Assembly (NCBI GenBank): GCA_963970005.1
Contig: CAXAMN010015391.1
Coordinates: 1 to 64,000, forward strand
Source: Durusdinium trenchii
Taxonomy: Eukaryota > Sar > Dinophyceae > Suessiales > Symbiodiniaceae
Length of the DNA stretch: 64,000 bases
Direction of reading: 5' to 3'
Shown: positions 21,903 through 34,800 of the stretch, one piece after another
How the letters are laid out: each line of letters begins with the position of its first letter
Position numbering within the stretch: position 1 is the stretch's first letter
Program-made: the position numbers and the translations under genes
Notes under the pieces: model-generated
Told to the model about the DNA's origin: nothing
The model's input: the letters and a program-made list of their open reading frames with translations, nothing else
Database searches by the model: none

Positions 21903-24102
21903 CTGCAACATCAGCAGTGTTGACTGCTATAAGAAATATGGCAGTTTTGACGGGTGGCAGTCCAGTCAAGAATTCAAAAAAAGGAAAAACACGTGGGGAT
22001 CAAAAGCAATAAATATTGTTATCTTGTCCCTTTCTTTCTTCGTGGCCTTTTAACATCTTTTAACTACTACCCTTCGGAGGTCTCCATACACAGCCATCTG
22101 GGTGGTCGAATGCGACGGTGGCCGATCCAGGAGCCACCCGAGCGAGCAGCTCGATCCCTGAAGCCGATACGCCCACTACGTAGCAACATAGGGAGATCTC
22201 CAAACAGGACACCCCGGCCCAGGTACTGCTCCAGGTATATGAATTAGATATGTGACAGTGTAAGAATTTATCCCTCTTGTCTTGGATGTTTGTCTTGCTC
22301 TAAGAATCCGGACTTTCACATGGGAAGGGCTTCGAGGGTACCAACCCTTGTTGTAGAGGGTTCGACCCCTTGCTTTGGAAGGTCCAAGGATCCTTAGGGT
22401 AAGCCCGATCCGCAAAACGAGCCACCCCTCCTCCATCCTCCACTTGCTCAGCCCTCGCCCTCCCCGTCCAAAGCCCAAGTTTTCAAATAGAAGGGGGGGG
22501 TGATGTGTCATGTGGCCATCCACTGGAAACGCAGTGGGTAGCCACTTGTATAGCCACCAGTTCCCCCAAAAAACAAATGCATTCATGGGATTCACAGGAT
22601 GTAACTAATCTATTCTTTGCCACAAGATTTGCTTGACTCAAAGCAAGAAGGATCAACATGTGTTGTTGTTTCTCAATGGTTTTGCCTAGCTGATTTACAA
22701 CAGTCAAAGTTTCAAAACCAGCACCCGACCCTACAAAACAAAACTCTGTATAATCAACACAATCAACAAGTACTTATTTGTTATACACAACTCTCAAGGA
22801 GTATAAGAACACCTTTGGCATCAGAAAACATTGATCTGGCAGCCCGCCATAGATCTCCATAGTAGGGTCCCGAGCCCTAGGCACGTGTACAATTCCATGG
22901 CTGGGAGAATAGAAGTCTTCCCACCGAGTCTTCCCAAAGTCCTAGGCCCTAGGCTCAGGTTAATTTTGAGGTTTTTAGCTTCGGCCAACTGAAAATAAGG
23001 CCTCAACATGGCTTGAATGTTGGTGTAAGTGTGTCACGAGTGTGGGTTTCATCAATTCCCGATACTGTCAAAAAATCACAAACATCCCTGCAACATGTCC
23101 GTCCATGTCCTGCAAAAAGGGTTGACCTGTTGGTCCTATTCATTTCATCAGAGCCTTCTGACTCCTTCCACTGCCCTGGAAGATACAACTTGTCAGCGTT
23201 GAGTCGGGAACACATGGGAAACCCAATCTCCAAAAGGAAATCAAAATCAAGACATGTTAACAGATTTTCCACTGACGAGGTAGGCCTTGTCATGTTTCAT
23301 CCCACTGAACCTCGTGGTGAGTTCGATCGTCGGTAGGCCAAAGGGTTTACGGTAAAAGCGCGTGACGCAGGCCAATGGTTTGACCGTCCAATTTGAGCAA
23401 ATCTACCCCAAACACTCCATGTATGCCATATATGCCGCCCCATTGACCCCCCAAACCACCCCAACTGATCGGCATATATATGGCATACATGGAGTGTCAC
23501 GGCGTGCGTGTTTTGATCGTCGAAAACTCGATCTGCACTACTCGATCTGTGTTCCATCCCTCCGTCCCATGAAATCCAGTGACGAGAGGCGATCTGAGTT
23601 TTGCACATTTCAATGGTCTTTTTCCTTAGTGTCCAATTCTGCCGGAAGGCCAAGTTATTGACACTTGAAATGACTGCAGGAGTGTCCGGGTTCCTACAAA
23701 GCTCCCCATTTCCTGAGGAGCTTCCCCATGCTCTGCAGGACATCCCTGCTTCCTTTAGATAGACTCAACAATTGCCAATATGACCCCATAAAAAGGCCTC
23801 TGCATATATGTTCTGGCCGTCCCAAGTGCTACGCAAGGAGTTTGGGGATGGAGTTCTAATTTGATCTAATATGATCTAATTTATGTTGCTGTGAGCCACG
23901 GTGACATTTTATGAATTTTTAACCAAATCAACGGATTAATTCTATTGTTGATTGTTTTTGCCAGTGGCACGGAGAAAAACATCCTTCAGCGTAACGAATT
24001 GCGGTTCTGCGAGGCATCTTCCTGCAGACTCAACCACCGGTTACGTGGTCAGGTATTGCACTGTGTATTCTGAAAGCATATAAAACAAACGTATTGTCTT
24101 AC
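21903..24102. other. no supported gene
   Basis: A coding-like patch on the minus strand at 22095-22240 (EQYLGRGVLFGDLPML) has no clear splice sites. A MITE-like copy lies at 23412-23497. Confidence 0.35.
23412..23497. mobile_element. MITE-like palindromic element, family A, copy 3
   Basis: Same arms and GCCCCATTGACCCCCC loop as the copy at 18045; the right half-loop differs (CAACTGATCGG). Confidence 0.8.
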
Positions 24103-24320
24103 CAAGCTTCATGGCAGCTTCCTCGCCCTTGGCCCAGGCCCATTTCTGCAATACTAAATCTAACGCAGCATCGGACATCACCATGGTCGCTGGTCGCCGC
24201 TGTCTTGCACAGCAGCGGTCCACTTGTGAGTTGCTGGGACTTTAGGCTGCGGGGAAGCGGCAACAAAAGCAAGGGCAGGATGGCTAGGACGACGCTAGGA
24301 GTCAAAGGAGCGTGCCCCAT
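24103..24320 (-). CDS. candidate first exon with signal peptide
   Basis: ATG at 24320 starts MGHAPLTPSVVLAILPLLLL, a short polar start followed by a hydrophobic core and PLPRS, typical of a secretory signal. The exon runs 72 codons and two bases to AAGCTTG|GTAAGA, a near-perfect donor. A second frame (SDAALDLVLQKWAWAKG) is also open to the same donor, so the frame is not certain. The mature protein is not recognised. Confidence 0.45.
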
Positions 24321-25110
24321 CTAGGGATCCATCAAACAAAGCTAATGGTGCACCACCACGATACAAGTAGCGTGGGCACTCTAGAAACATGTGCATCTGT
24401 ACGTGAATGTATGTGCATGTGATGCACCCCCCTAAGGCCCTAAGCACTGCACCTTGAAAGGTACTCCCCCTTTTCTTCGGATGTCCGGGTGGAGCCGAGT
24501 GGAGACGTGTTCCCTGCCATTCTGCCAGGTGAGGGATGGATCCTGCGAAGGTGTCGCCGTTGCTGAAGGTGTTGCCGTTGCTTCGAGTCTTGGGGTGTCT
24601 TTTTGTGGCTGGAAGGAGCTACCTGTACATTCCTAGAAGGCCGACATTCATGATCTGTTTTGTGTCCCTGGGTGCTCAGCAGCAAAGGGTTTGGGGAACT
24701 CCCGTTGGTCGCTCCGAGCGATCCGGTTCAAGAGTGGAACCGGGAAGAACTGGATACACCCGGAAGAGCCCGAATCGCACCAGCTGGGAGAACAACATGA
24801 CATTGGGATTCGTGATCAAGAAGAGTATCCCTGACATGTTGCTAAGAAGCTTCAGGAGGAACACTCACCTGATACCCCCTGATTCTTGGAGAACCTCTTC
24901 ATAACTTTGGATCCCAATATTGTCGGGGGGGGCGTTCACTTGCCGGACATCAAAAGCACAACCACACCCATTGCCATGTTTTCGCCTCAAACGCAAGATA
25001 CACGCATGGACTGGTCCGCGTAACAAAAGCATTGCAAAGCAATGAGGTGCACGTTGGAATCCACCGGACACAGTCACAAAAAGGACCAACAAACAGTTCC
25101 CAGACTGAAC
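24321..25110. other. no firm gene; plus-strand coding-like patch
   Basis: At 24690-24846 two plus frames are protein-like (one reads SRWSLRAIRFKSGTGKNWIH and ends in TGA) but neither has a clear acceptor. No decision is possible by eye. Confidence 0.25.
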
Positions 25111-25227
25111 CTGTCTGGTAACCCGGGTCGACCGGCAGCCCCGTTGACCCAGACGGTATGGACCGATTCGCCAGCCACCCATGGAGTGAAGCGCTTTGAT
25201 GCGAACCCGAGGAATGGTTCTTGCGTC
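25111..25227 (-). CDS. candidate exon, unknown protein
   Basis: Bounded by CCACACAG| and GACAG|GTTCAG. Reads TQEPFLGFASKRFTPWVAGE then SVHTVWVNGAAGRPGLPD. Splice sites and composition agree. No family recognised. Confidence 0.48.
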
Positions 25228-25263
25228 CTGTGTGGAAACTCCAAAAGAAGGTTCCCCAGATAT

Positions 25264-25304
25264 TTATATATATATATATATGTATATATTATATATATAT
25301 ATGT
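25264..25304. repeat. (TA)n microsatellite
   Basis: TATA tract interrupted by TG and TT, about 40 bp. Confidence 0.8.
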
Positions 25305-25524
25305 ATTCTATACTGACTTGCGGAGACGAACTTGCAAATAACTTTTATGATACTTGATGATACTTTATGTATGAGATTTCGACGTGTTCAGTAGGACATG
25401 TATGAAGCTGTTCTCTAGTGGAGCGTTTCATGCAGTTCCAAACGGAAGATCGAGGCTCCCCAATGTTGAAGACAAAGACCTCCTGGGCAGAACTCATACA
25501 CGCTAACAATTGAGGGAAAGGACA

Positions 25525-25780
25525 ACAAAGGAGCCCCTTTCTTTTCCTTTCCTTGCCTTTGCTGTCCTTTTCTTTTCCTGTCCTTGCTTCCTTGTCTTCC
25601 AGTTGAGCTGCGCGGGTGTTGACTATAAGACTACAGTATAAGGTATTATTTTGACCATCTGTGGTGCTTTCCATTGCTTTCCTTTCCATATCTCCTTTCC
25701 TCCCGGTTCCTTTTGTCCTAGAAGGAAAGCGGAGAGAAGGACAGAAAAGGAGGAAAAGCAACAAGGAAAGGACAGTAGTG
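25525..25780. repeat. inverted polypyrimidine/polypurine region
   Basis: The plus strand is C/T-rich to about 25710 (CCTTTCCTTGCC, CCTTTCCATATCTCCTTTCC) and then A/G-rich to 25780 (AGGACAGAAAAGGAGGAAAAG), so the two halves can partly pair. Confidence 0.5.
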
Positions 25781-28659
25781 GAAAACACATATCAAACATA
25801 TTCAAGAGTTCTTCTACCAGCAACTCCCGAAATTGAAATAAAGTAGAGGGAAGGAGGACATATATAAACTTTAGTAGAGGAAAGGAGGCCATTGGCCATG
25901 AAAGGATAAACACAATAAATTAGTAAATGGGGGAAAATAACAGGAGTAAACGATACGTCAAACAATAAAAAATCAATATCATTCTACATCCTACCACCAG
26001 CAAGATTCAACAACAAATAGAGGACAGGATGTTGGAAAAGGAACATTGAAAAGGAGAGGAAAGGAAAGGTAATGATCTGTCTACAGTATGCATACCATCT
26101 TCTTTGTATGACATGCTCTCCACATGTTCAATCTCCGCAGCCTGCTTACAGTGTTCGCTGCGTGCTTTCCCCATGGACACCTGGGTCAACAAATGTTCTT
26201 TTTTGCGGCTGTCTAGACCAGCGCCGCTCGCGGAAAGACGCGGGAAAGCGGGTCTCCGAAATACACAGCCACATGGATGAACATGAGTCCGTGAGCCTAC
26301 TTTCAATTAGGATTGGCGACTCCAAGGGCACCCCCTGCCAACCCTGGCGCTGGTTTGCGGCACATTCACCGTTGTTCGGCGGGATTGGCGCATGGTTCTC
26401 TCTATACAAAGCAAGCGAAAGGCACATGCATGCTGTAAATACATGGCTGTTGGGGTCTTTCTTAAGGAGAGCTGGAAGTAGCACCTCAACAGTCAGGGAC
26501 CGCTGGCAGCTCCCGAGCTTCTCCCAAGTTGGAGCTCGTGTCCATGACCCCCAGCCATCGCAGGTCACACCAATGAGTGGTTTAAAGCCACCGGTTTAAA
26601 GCATGGGTCTTTTGGGTCGAACCTCTGTGGTTGTGACCGCGATGTCGAACTACGATAGGCTACATGAGATCCACTCTGTCGAAGGATCTCAATAAGGACA
26701 GTGCAACTCATCCGGGCAACTCGGTCGAAGAGGTGTCCAGAAGCCCGGTTCCCAAACCCAAACCCGTTTGGTTTCGGTGACACGCAATCACATTATATAA
26801 GGTCTTGAAGAACTCGACCTTGGTCATCAGAACTCTGTTTCACCTGGAAAGGTCATGGACACCAAACGTCTCTGACCTGTCCAAGTGAAATGGAGATCAA
26901 TCAAAGCCTGGCCTCATCGAAAGACCAGCTGGTCGCCAAAGAAACGGCGAGAATGTTTGGCCAAAAGATCTAGGGTTACAACTGGGGAATTGAAAGCGAT
27001 CGAAAGTGATTCGGAATCCCCATGGATTTCTGCAAATGTTCAACAAACAATGATACGATTTCACCTGGGTATACATGTTTAATTTGCCTGCACCAAGTGG
27101 CCCTTCGAATTCATGGCCGGTGAATGGTACACTCCCTCACCCACATGGAGCAGGAAACATGAACATTGCAAGGTACCACTGTTCATTTGGGGACATGCCA
27201 TCCAGAATCCATGCCAAAGAATGCGAAACACTGCAAACAAAATACAGTATGTGATGCCCTAAGTTCCCTTTTAAAAAAAGAAATTATATTATACTATACT
27301 GTATATGGATTCCTTTTTGGCTACCTACCTGGCTGGGCAAATATTCCGGTCCCATAGATTGTCTGGGCAACGATTCTTCAGGTTGCTGAAAGTGATTTTT
27401 TTCCGTGTTTTGTCTCGAATCGGCCGGCGAGTCGCGAAGTAAATCAGCCATGCAGTGAATTCAGTCGTACTGAGGTTGGCCCTGCATGATGGGTTGACTC
27501 AACAAACGCACTCGCCGAGATGATGTCATCAACTCTTCATATCAAAACTTGGGATGTTTTGACGTTCCTTTTTCTGTAGACTCTTGATTGTAGTTCATTA
27601 CCCCAGGCCTGAAGAGGTTTTTCAATCCATGTCTGGGGGAATATATTAATCAAGAGTTTACATGATCATGAAATCTTTGATAAATCGAAGTCAGACAGTC
27701 TGAACCCCCACCAGTGGGGGGGCGACACTCAACGACTCCTTCAGTCTGTTCGTCTTCCACTTCACCTGCGGCGCGCTCGCTTCGCCCCAACCCAGGAGAC
27801 CAGTACCAGTGGTCTAGTGGTCCACCGTTTTCATTGACGTTATGTGTGGCCAACATGAGACATCGCAACAACTGACAGTATGATAGAGGGGGTATAGAAA
27901 ATATTCATTATGGTATATGGGGTAGCGATGGAGTGTGCTTAAACCTGACTCAGGGTTGAAAAGCACTGGATGCCCGCAAGGTCAACTGAGTCAACTAGAC
28001 CCGGTCACCATATTAGTTCTGGTCCAACATGTCTGTATAGAAGGTATTTTTGTATTTTCCTACATATGAGGTTGTGTAAAAAAAACGCTACCTTTCCCTA
28101 TACCACTTTGACTATGTAGCTGCAACAAATGCAGTATAATGTAGTGTGTGCACTAAATACATGTGGTGTGTGGAACCTTGCAGGCATGAACACATTAGGC
28201 ACACTTCAATCCAACTATACCCATGTGGTGGCCTGCCTACGGAAAAGTGATTTAGGTTTGCCGTGTTGTCGTTTTTGTTATGGTTTTGTTGTATCGTTTT
28301 CATGCCTGGTGAAAGTTGGAACACCATGTTGCACAACAATGCTGTAGCACAAGGCTACAGCGGTCCAAGCCCTCCCACCTCTGTCCAAGCACATACCCAC
28401 CAACAGCAGTCATGCATTGACCCTGACAATTTGGAACAGTAGTAGGTTTTCTGTTTGTGTGTGCACGCGTTTCTTCACACCACTTCTCGCAGGTCAAGGG
28501 CTTTCCACAAGAGTCATCGGGGGTTATCGTTTTTTTCCTTATCGTTTTAAAGGGGATTGAGCATGCTTCCAGAAAAACGGACATGCGAATACAAATTTCT
28601 TACACGGGTTGTTTTGTACTCTCTCATATGTTGTGGTCCCAACATGTCTGTATCTCTCC
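25781..28659. other. no firm gene; several coding-like patches
   Basis: At 26070-26200 a minus frame reads STQVSMGKARSEHCKQAAEI-like sequence, and at 26200-26570 both strands are open. At 27700-27850 a minus frame reads NENGGPLDHWYWSPGLGRSE. None has convincing splice sites on both sides. Confidence 0.3.
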
Positions 28660-28974
28660 CTACGTTCCTCGAACCGGTGTTCCTTCCCCTTCCATCCCCC
28701 CTGGGCGCCGGGTGTCGTCCCTCTTCCGGGCATCGCCCTGGGCGTTCGTCACGGACGGACCGAACCACCGAGATGGCCTGGGCCAGTCACTCTCAATCCA
28801 AAGAGAAGCCGCCACCACTGGGGGTAGGTCACCATCTCTGGTCAACGCTGCTGGGCAAAAAAACAGGGCTCTATCAGGGTCCTTGTTTTGGAGAATCGCC
28901 TTTTTTGTGGCCGGAGCTTTCACTTGCTTCTTCACCGGTTCTTCTATATCTTCTATCTGCACCATGGCATCCAT
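28660..28974 (-). CDS. candidate ORF or first exon
   Basis: ATG at 28974 starts MDAMVQIEDIEEPVKKQVKA, then PATKKAILQNKDPDRALF; the frame stays open to TGA at 28660. The charged start looks like a real exon; the region after about 28870 may be intron. The plus strand is also open, so strand is not fully certain. Confidence 0.33.
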   Translation of the reverse strand: MDAMVQIEDIEEPVKKQVKAPATKKAILQNKDPDRALFFCPAALTRDGDLPPVVAASLWIESDWPRPSRWFGPSVTNAQGDARKRDDTRRPGGMEGEGTPVRGT

Positions 28975-29409
28975 GGCATGGGCTATGAAAACTGCCAATA
29001 GAAACGTATCAAAAACCGAACAATAACTGATTGACATCAAGTTATATAATGGACTCCAAAGAACAATAGAACATGAAGAAGCCATGGATGTGAGCCAAAA
29101 AGGTGCTGCTGTGGGTGCTGAAGCGACAACAGCAACTTTCTATTCTTGGGGAATCCTCTGTGTTGGAAGGGGTTATCTGTGCTTTTATAGAAGGCCACAT
29201 TGACAATGACCTGATTTCTCTGGACACTCGGGTGAGGACTCTTTCTGCTGACCCGAAAACTATGCCCTCTTCCAATGACTTGTTGTCATCCCTCCTTGGA
29301 CCAATGCCACGTACTAAGAAAATCCACAGTCCTTCCCATGGGCCAGTGTGCCATCATGTGCCATCATATCCACTCTAACGTCATCTCTGCCAAATATAAA
29401 GCTCGGAGA

Positions 29410-29740
29410 TCAATCGAGATCAATCCTCTCAGTCTCTCCAGCAGCCTGAGCCCGCAACATCTGGCCTCCATGTCCCTTTTTGAACTCCCCCAAAAAAGAG
29501 AGGAACTCGTGGAATCCACCCTGATTCTCTACATCTGGACGGGTCCTGACTCTCTCTTTCTCTTTCGCAGCGCCGAACCGTCCGGCTCCGCTCCGCTCCG
29601 AGGTGCCGCGGGCGTCGAACTGCAGGTGGAGGGCGTGGAGCGGCCCTCGAGGAGTGTCAGCGAGCTCCCACGGCTGGCGGACACGGGGCGGCAAAGAACG
29701 GGGGGGACCGGTTGGGCCAGCGGAGGAGTCAATTATCCTG
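29410..29740. other. coding-like island open on both strands
   Basis: The minus frame (PPRVRQPWELADTPRGPLHA) runs 94 residues to TGA at 29410 with about 79% GC at third positions over its GC-rich part. The plus frame (SGSAPLRGAAGVELQVEGVE) lies between a strong acceptor CTCTTTCTCTTTCGCAG and a GTATGAG donor at 29740. The uniform minus orientation of other genes favours the minus frame; the splice sites favour the plus frame. Confidence 0.3.
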
Positions 29741-30366
29741 GTATGAGTGTGTAATTACAATATGTACTCATGTATATTACTATATGATGGATATGTCTGT
29801 GTACATGTGATTAGTGATAAGTATAGAAAAAATAGAAAAACATTACATAGACAAGCACCCTCCAACATGTGTTTTCAGGTGACAACATGTGCAAAAAAAC
29901 ATCGGTTGGGGTCCAAAAAAACAGCCTGTTGGAGGCTCCTGTTGTATCCCGGTTTTGAGGTTTTGACCGATTCTTCGTTGCATGATTCTGACAGGGGGGT
30001 TGGTATGGAATCCAGGAATGGTGTCAGGTGCTGCTTCTCACTCCAGCAATTGTTCATCAAGCATTTCATCTAGCATTTCAAGCCACTGGCAATGTGCGGT
30101 TGTAGGATTTGCCCCTTGGTTTGCAAAAGGATGCGCACCAAATACGGTAATATTACTAATTATACTATATCCGGTTTCTCTATTTTCAGGGTTAGTAACT
30201 TTTGTGATGATCATGATGCAGAAACGACTCAAAACAAACAGTTCCACGCCTGCCGGACCGAACCACCATCATTCAGCCACATGACCGACCTTGTTTTTTC
30301 GTCCAAATCCGGGCACCTCCCCATAGAATCACCAGCAACCCTTAGCTCGCGTGAATCCGATCTCTA

Positions 30367-30510
30367 TCAGCATCCTTCATCCTTTTCCACCTCCAATTCA
30401 CTCGGGTCTCCCGTCACCTCACTGTCGCTTGCTTTGTAAGCCGTCCCCGCCCGCCTCTGGGCCCTGATCGTTCGTTCGCCCACGGAAGACCTGCGGTCTG
30501 ATTGGTCCAT
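30367..30510 (-). CDS. candidate small ORF or first exon
   Basis: ATG at 30510 starts MDQSDRRSSVGERTIRAQRR, then SDSEVTGDPSELEVEKDEG, and ends TGA at 30367. Charged, protein-like, GC-rich third positions. It could be a first exon read past a donor. Confidence 0.35.
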   Translation of the reverse strand: MDQSDRRSSVGERTIRAQRRAGTAYKASDSEVTGDPSELEVEKDEGC

Positions 30511-31644
30511 GGCAAATGTTCCAAGGCACAGGGGGAAGAGATGTGAAAAAACCACTGGCAGGGGAGAAGCACATCCCAATGGAGAAGGACAAATGTTCAA
30601 AGGCAAGGGCTTGGGGAACTCCCCGTGACTCCCTGCTTGGCTCCCTCAAAGGTTGCGCCAGCTAGGCTCATGTACTCCAAACACTCCCATGATACTTCAT
30701 GGATGGAGATATATACCCTATAGGAATCCAGTCGTGCCACTGGACCCTCCTGTCACCTACATCACAGTGTCTCCACCGTACGAAGAAGAAGGTGCGACCT
30801 ACGTATTCACCCCCGACCGCAGCAACCTCCGGCACCCGACCCGACATGACCCGACCCATCTGTCCGAAAGCCCAAGTAAGTCGCTCCCGGAAGCTCCCGG
30901 ACGAGTCGTTTTTGGAAGGCTCTCTCGTTATTTGTTTATATGTCATATATACTTGTTATGCAATTTTGTTTTTTTATTTTTCTCATAAGGGAGTTGTTGT
31001 TTGCATTGTTGTTTTAATAGATGTTTTGCTTACCCCCCATCTCAAAGACTCTAGGAAGAGTTTTGAATTATATGTTTGTTGATTTGTGTTTTTTCAACGT
31101 CTGGCCACTTTGACGGTCCCATCTTCTGTGAATCGATCGATGATCGACCAGGAAGAAGAGACACGCAGTGACGTAACTTCTTGAGAGGCACGTTCCGTGT
31201 CTTGAATTCATGTGATGTTTCCTCGGATTTATGTGCTATCAGCACTGAAATTATTTTCTACACTCCCTGGGAGTAGCGAGGGTCTGAGGGGTGGTATTCA
31301 CGGCGCGTTTTTAGCAGATTTATAGATTTCTGAGGATTTATAGAGATATGTGTTTGTTCCCACACCATTGATGATCATTGATGGAAAAGTCCTACACAAT
31401 TACCCTCTTCATGTTCCATGATCTTAAATACAGTATATGTATATGTATTGTCTAATGTGTATATTTATGTATATATATATATTGCCATGCCTGTGCATGT
31501 ATAATATGTGTTTTCATCTGCATATGAATATATATAATATAAGGGTACAACATGGTACAACCGTATAACTATAACAAATTCCAAGCGCATCAATGACCTG
31601 GAATCTTCTGGGCATCTATCTTCACTTCGCTGCTTCATCTCTCT
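30511..31644. other. mostly non-coding, downstream of the FkbM-type gene
   Basis: A minus frame at 30720-30905 reads GSFRERLTWAFGQMGRVMSG with GC-rich third positions and a possible donor GAATAC|GTAGGT, but no acceptor was found. The rest, including a TA tract near 31470, is AT-rich. Confidence 0.35.
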
Positions 31645-31821
31645 TCACTGGCTCCCTGTTCTACCGCGCTTTTTTGGGCTCCTGCGACGGCTGTTGGGAT
31701 CCTTCGATTCCAAGACGTCCCACCAAGCATCGCCACGCTTCACGCAGGCCTGGAGTCGACCGTCGACCGCTCCAACGACGGGTTTTCGTGAGGAGCTTCG
31801 GTGACACGGTAGGACCTGGTT
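31645..31821 (-). CDS. possible terminal exon of the FkbM-type gene
   Basis: After GAACCAG the minus frame reads VLPCHRSSSRKPVVGAVDGR, then KRGDAWWDVLESKDPNS and RRRSPKKRGRTGSQ, and stops TGA. Another frame ending TAG at 31661 would fit the previous exon's phase equally well. Third-position GC favours the first. Confidence 0.38.
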   Translation of the reverse strand, partial: NQVLPCHRSSSRKPVVGAVDGRLQACVKRGDAWWDVLESKDPNSRRRSPKKRGRTGSQ

Positions 31822-34800
31822 CGGCAGAACTCGGACCTTCCACATGGGCGAGTGGAGGGAATCAAGCTCTATGCGAGATGTGATGAGACGAATTATATAT
31901 ATATAGGCCTCGTACTTTTGGAGGAGCTTGGTGATCGTCTTTCAGATTCTGTGCCAATATTCACCACAGGGCCCCAAGATTGCATGGAATTCGGTGGACT
32001 ATGGGCAGAATGCGTGTGTTAAGTTCTTGTTGGTTCCATTTCGTTTCCATCACACGTTTCCATGCCCCGGTCCAAGCCACAATATTGCTCCAGCGTGTCT
32101 TTTCAAAAGCCTTCTCATAGCCTCGAAAGCAAGAAACAAATTCATCCCAACACCCTCGACGCGGCCGAAAAACATAGGGCGGTTCAGGTGGGAGTCGAGT
32201 CATGTAGACCCTTGATGTTATTTCAACCCCCAGGTCTGAATGAGGTGTTGCAATCCAAATTCCAGGGGCTACATGGTGATCATGTCGGACGTCATGAAGG
32301 ACGAAGTTATCTATTGCAGTCTATTTGCATCACCAAACTTTCGGCTATAGGTCAGGATGGCTGACGACACGTCAAGTGATCTTTCAAAGCTGCACATGAG
32401 ATACAACCTCTTATATATTGAGCCACCTTCTGTGGCCACGAGGAACAGAAACTCATGGAATGTCTTGTCACTGGAGTTGCCACATGTTCGTCAATGCCCA
32501 TCTCAAGCAAACCTACACAAATCACTACAGTAGTTTTCACGACCCTTGACACTTGACATGTGGGATTCAACCCATATCGCCATATCGACAGCAGAATTGT
32601 CTCCCCTGCCACTGACTCCTGTGGCTGGCGCTGGCCCAACAACATAGCATGTCTTATGTCTGCCTGAGGATGCCCACGGCGACAAACAGCATGTCACACA
32701 CCAAACAAACACCCCCCATGACTCTCTGGCTGCATTGGGTATGCCACGCCACGAATGTCCAATTCAAGGGTGTGATTCACTCCGTGGAACCTAGCCATGA
32801 AAGACGAAAAACCCACTGTTGTACGAAAAAGGATCTTCCAACAGGCCATGCCATCCACATTGGACCAGTCGGAGTTTTTTTCATGTAGTGGATTCCAGTA
32901 GGGGAGGTGATTTCAGAGATCCCATGACCCGCTCCTCCAACCCATGACCGGGTCTCAGTAGCAAAAGGTGATGCTGTAAAGCTTTCCATTGTGTCCTGCG
33001 ACAGGTCACGGTGGAACTTCCAGGAGTGTAGGGTGAAACTTCGTTCGGGTGCTAGCAAGGGGATGGGAACTCCCTCTTCCTTGCTTAATGGGGTATATCA
33101 ATACACCTGGCTGCTGCTCCTTCCTGAGCATCAGCTTGTTAGTGAGTGATTTCACATGGCACAAACTCATACGCTCTGATGAACTCAGCCAAGCCATTTG
33201 ACAGGAAAAAGGTGTTGGGGGGACTATTGCAATCCCTGTCACTCTGCGTGCAAATACCCCGGTACTGTATATGATATTATATAGATATATGCACTATACA
33301 CATTCTCACATTATGCATGTTAAGTTGCTTGGGGACCGTCGTTCGTTGTTTCGGGGGAATTAGCGCAGAAGAAGTGTTTTTGACCCTTGCGGACCTCTGA
33401 AGAATTGGTTGTTCAGAACTAACAAAGGGTATAAAACACGTCTTGTTTTTTTTGCGTTGTTAGTGGCAACATACGAGACCCAAAGGACTATTTCATAGGT
33501 TTGTTTGTCTCGTGAGTGGTGAGTGAACGGCCATGGTAAAAGCTTTGTAGACGTTGTAAACCTTTGTAAGTTTGTTTGTAATTCAACAACTCTGTCAACT
33601 CTTTGCAAAAGTTGCAAACTTTGTACAAATTCTTAAGACTTTGTGAAAGTTTTGTAAACTTTGTATAACTTTGTAAAAATACAAAACTTTGTAAACGTTC
33701 TAAAAACTGTGTAAAACGTTGCTCTAACTTTGAAGAATAATTTGAAGAACTCCAAAACTTCGTAAAAGGTTTGTAAACCTTTTTACAAAGTTTGCGAATT
33801 TTACAACGTCTTAATAAAGTTTTACCAAGTTCTTACACAGTTTTACAAGTTTAAAGGTTGACAAAGCTTACAAAGTTTGACAAAGTTTAAAAATGTTTTA
33901 CAAAGTCTACAAAGTGTTGACAAAGTTTACCAAGTTTATACCAAGTTCACTACGTTTTTACAAAGCTTTCAAAGTTGGTACAAAGTTTACAAAGTTTTAC
34001 ACAGATTTTATGAAGTTTGCAAAGTTTTGAAAGTTTTACAACTGTTTACCAAGTTTACAAAGTTATACAAAGTTTACAATATTTTAACACAGTTTACAAA
34101 GTTTTGAACAATTTCCAAAGTTTACCCAGTTTACAAAGGTTTTACCATTAAAAAATCAATTAAAGACGTATTGAAAGTTTTACAATGTTGCTGCAATGTT
34201 GACAAAGTTTTTACAAAGTTTACACAGTTTTGCAAAGTTTTGATAGTTTACAAAGCTTGTACAAAGTTTATAAAATCTTTACAAAGATTGCAATTTTTAC
34301 AAATTCACATGGAGTTTTTTCAAAGTGTACAAACATTTGCAAACTTTACATAGTTTACAAAGCTTTCACAAAAGTTGCAAAGTTTATACAGTTTACAGAG
34401 TTTTTGCACAGCATTGAAAGTTTACAACGATTTTAGAAAGCTTTGGAATTTGACAAAGTTCTTGCAAAGTTCGGAATTTTCACAGTTGTTCAATTTTTAC
34501 AGAGTCTACAAAGTCTCACAAAGTGTTTACAAAGTTTTCAAAGTTTTTACACAGTTTACAAAGTTGTACAACGTTTTTACAAAGTTTACAACAGCTTTTT
34601 CAAGTTTACAAAGTTTTTACAAAGTTTACAAAGTTTTTACAAAGTTTNNNNNNNNNNTTACAAAGTTTACAAAGTTTTTACACAGTTTACAAGGTTTTTA
34701 CAAAGTTCTTACAAAGTTTACAAAGTTTTTACAAAGTTTTTACAAAGTTTGCAAGGTTTTTACAAAGTTTTTACAAAGTTTACAAAAGTTTTCAAGTTTG

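Noticed and set aside
22350-22380. GGGTTCGACCCC resembling a polymerase III B box
   Set aside because: An isolated word without an A box or cloverleaf; a similar complement at 5636 is also isolated.
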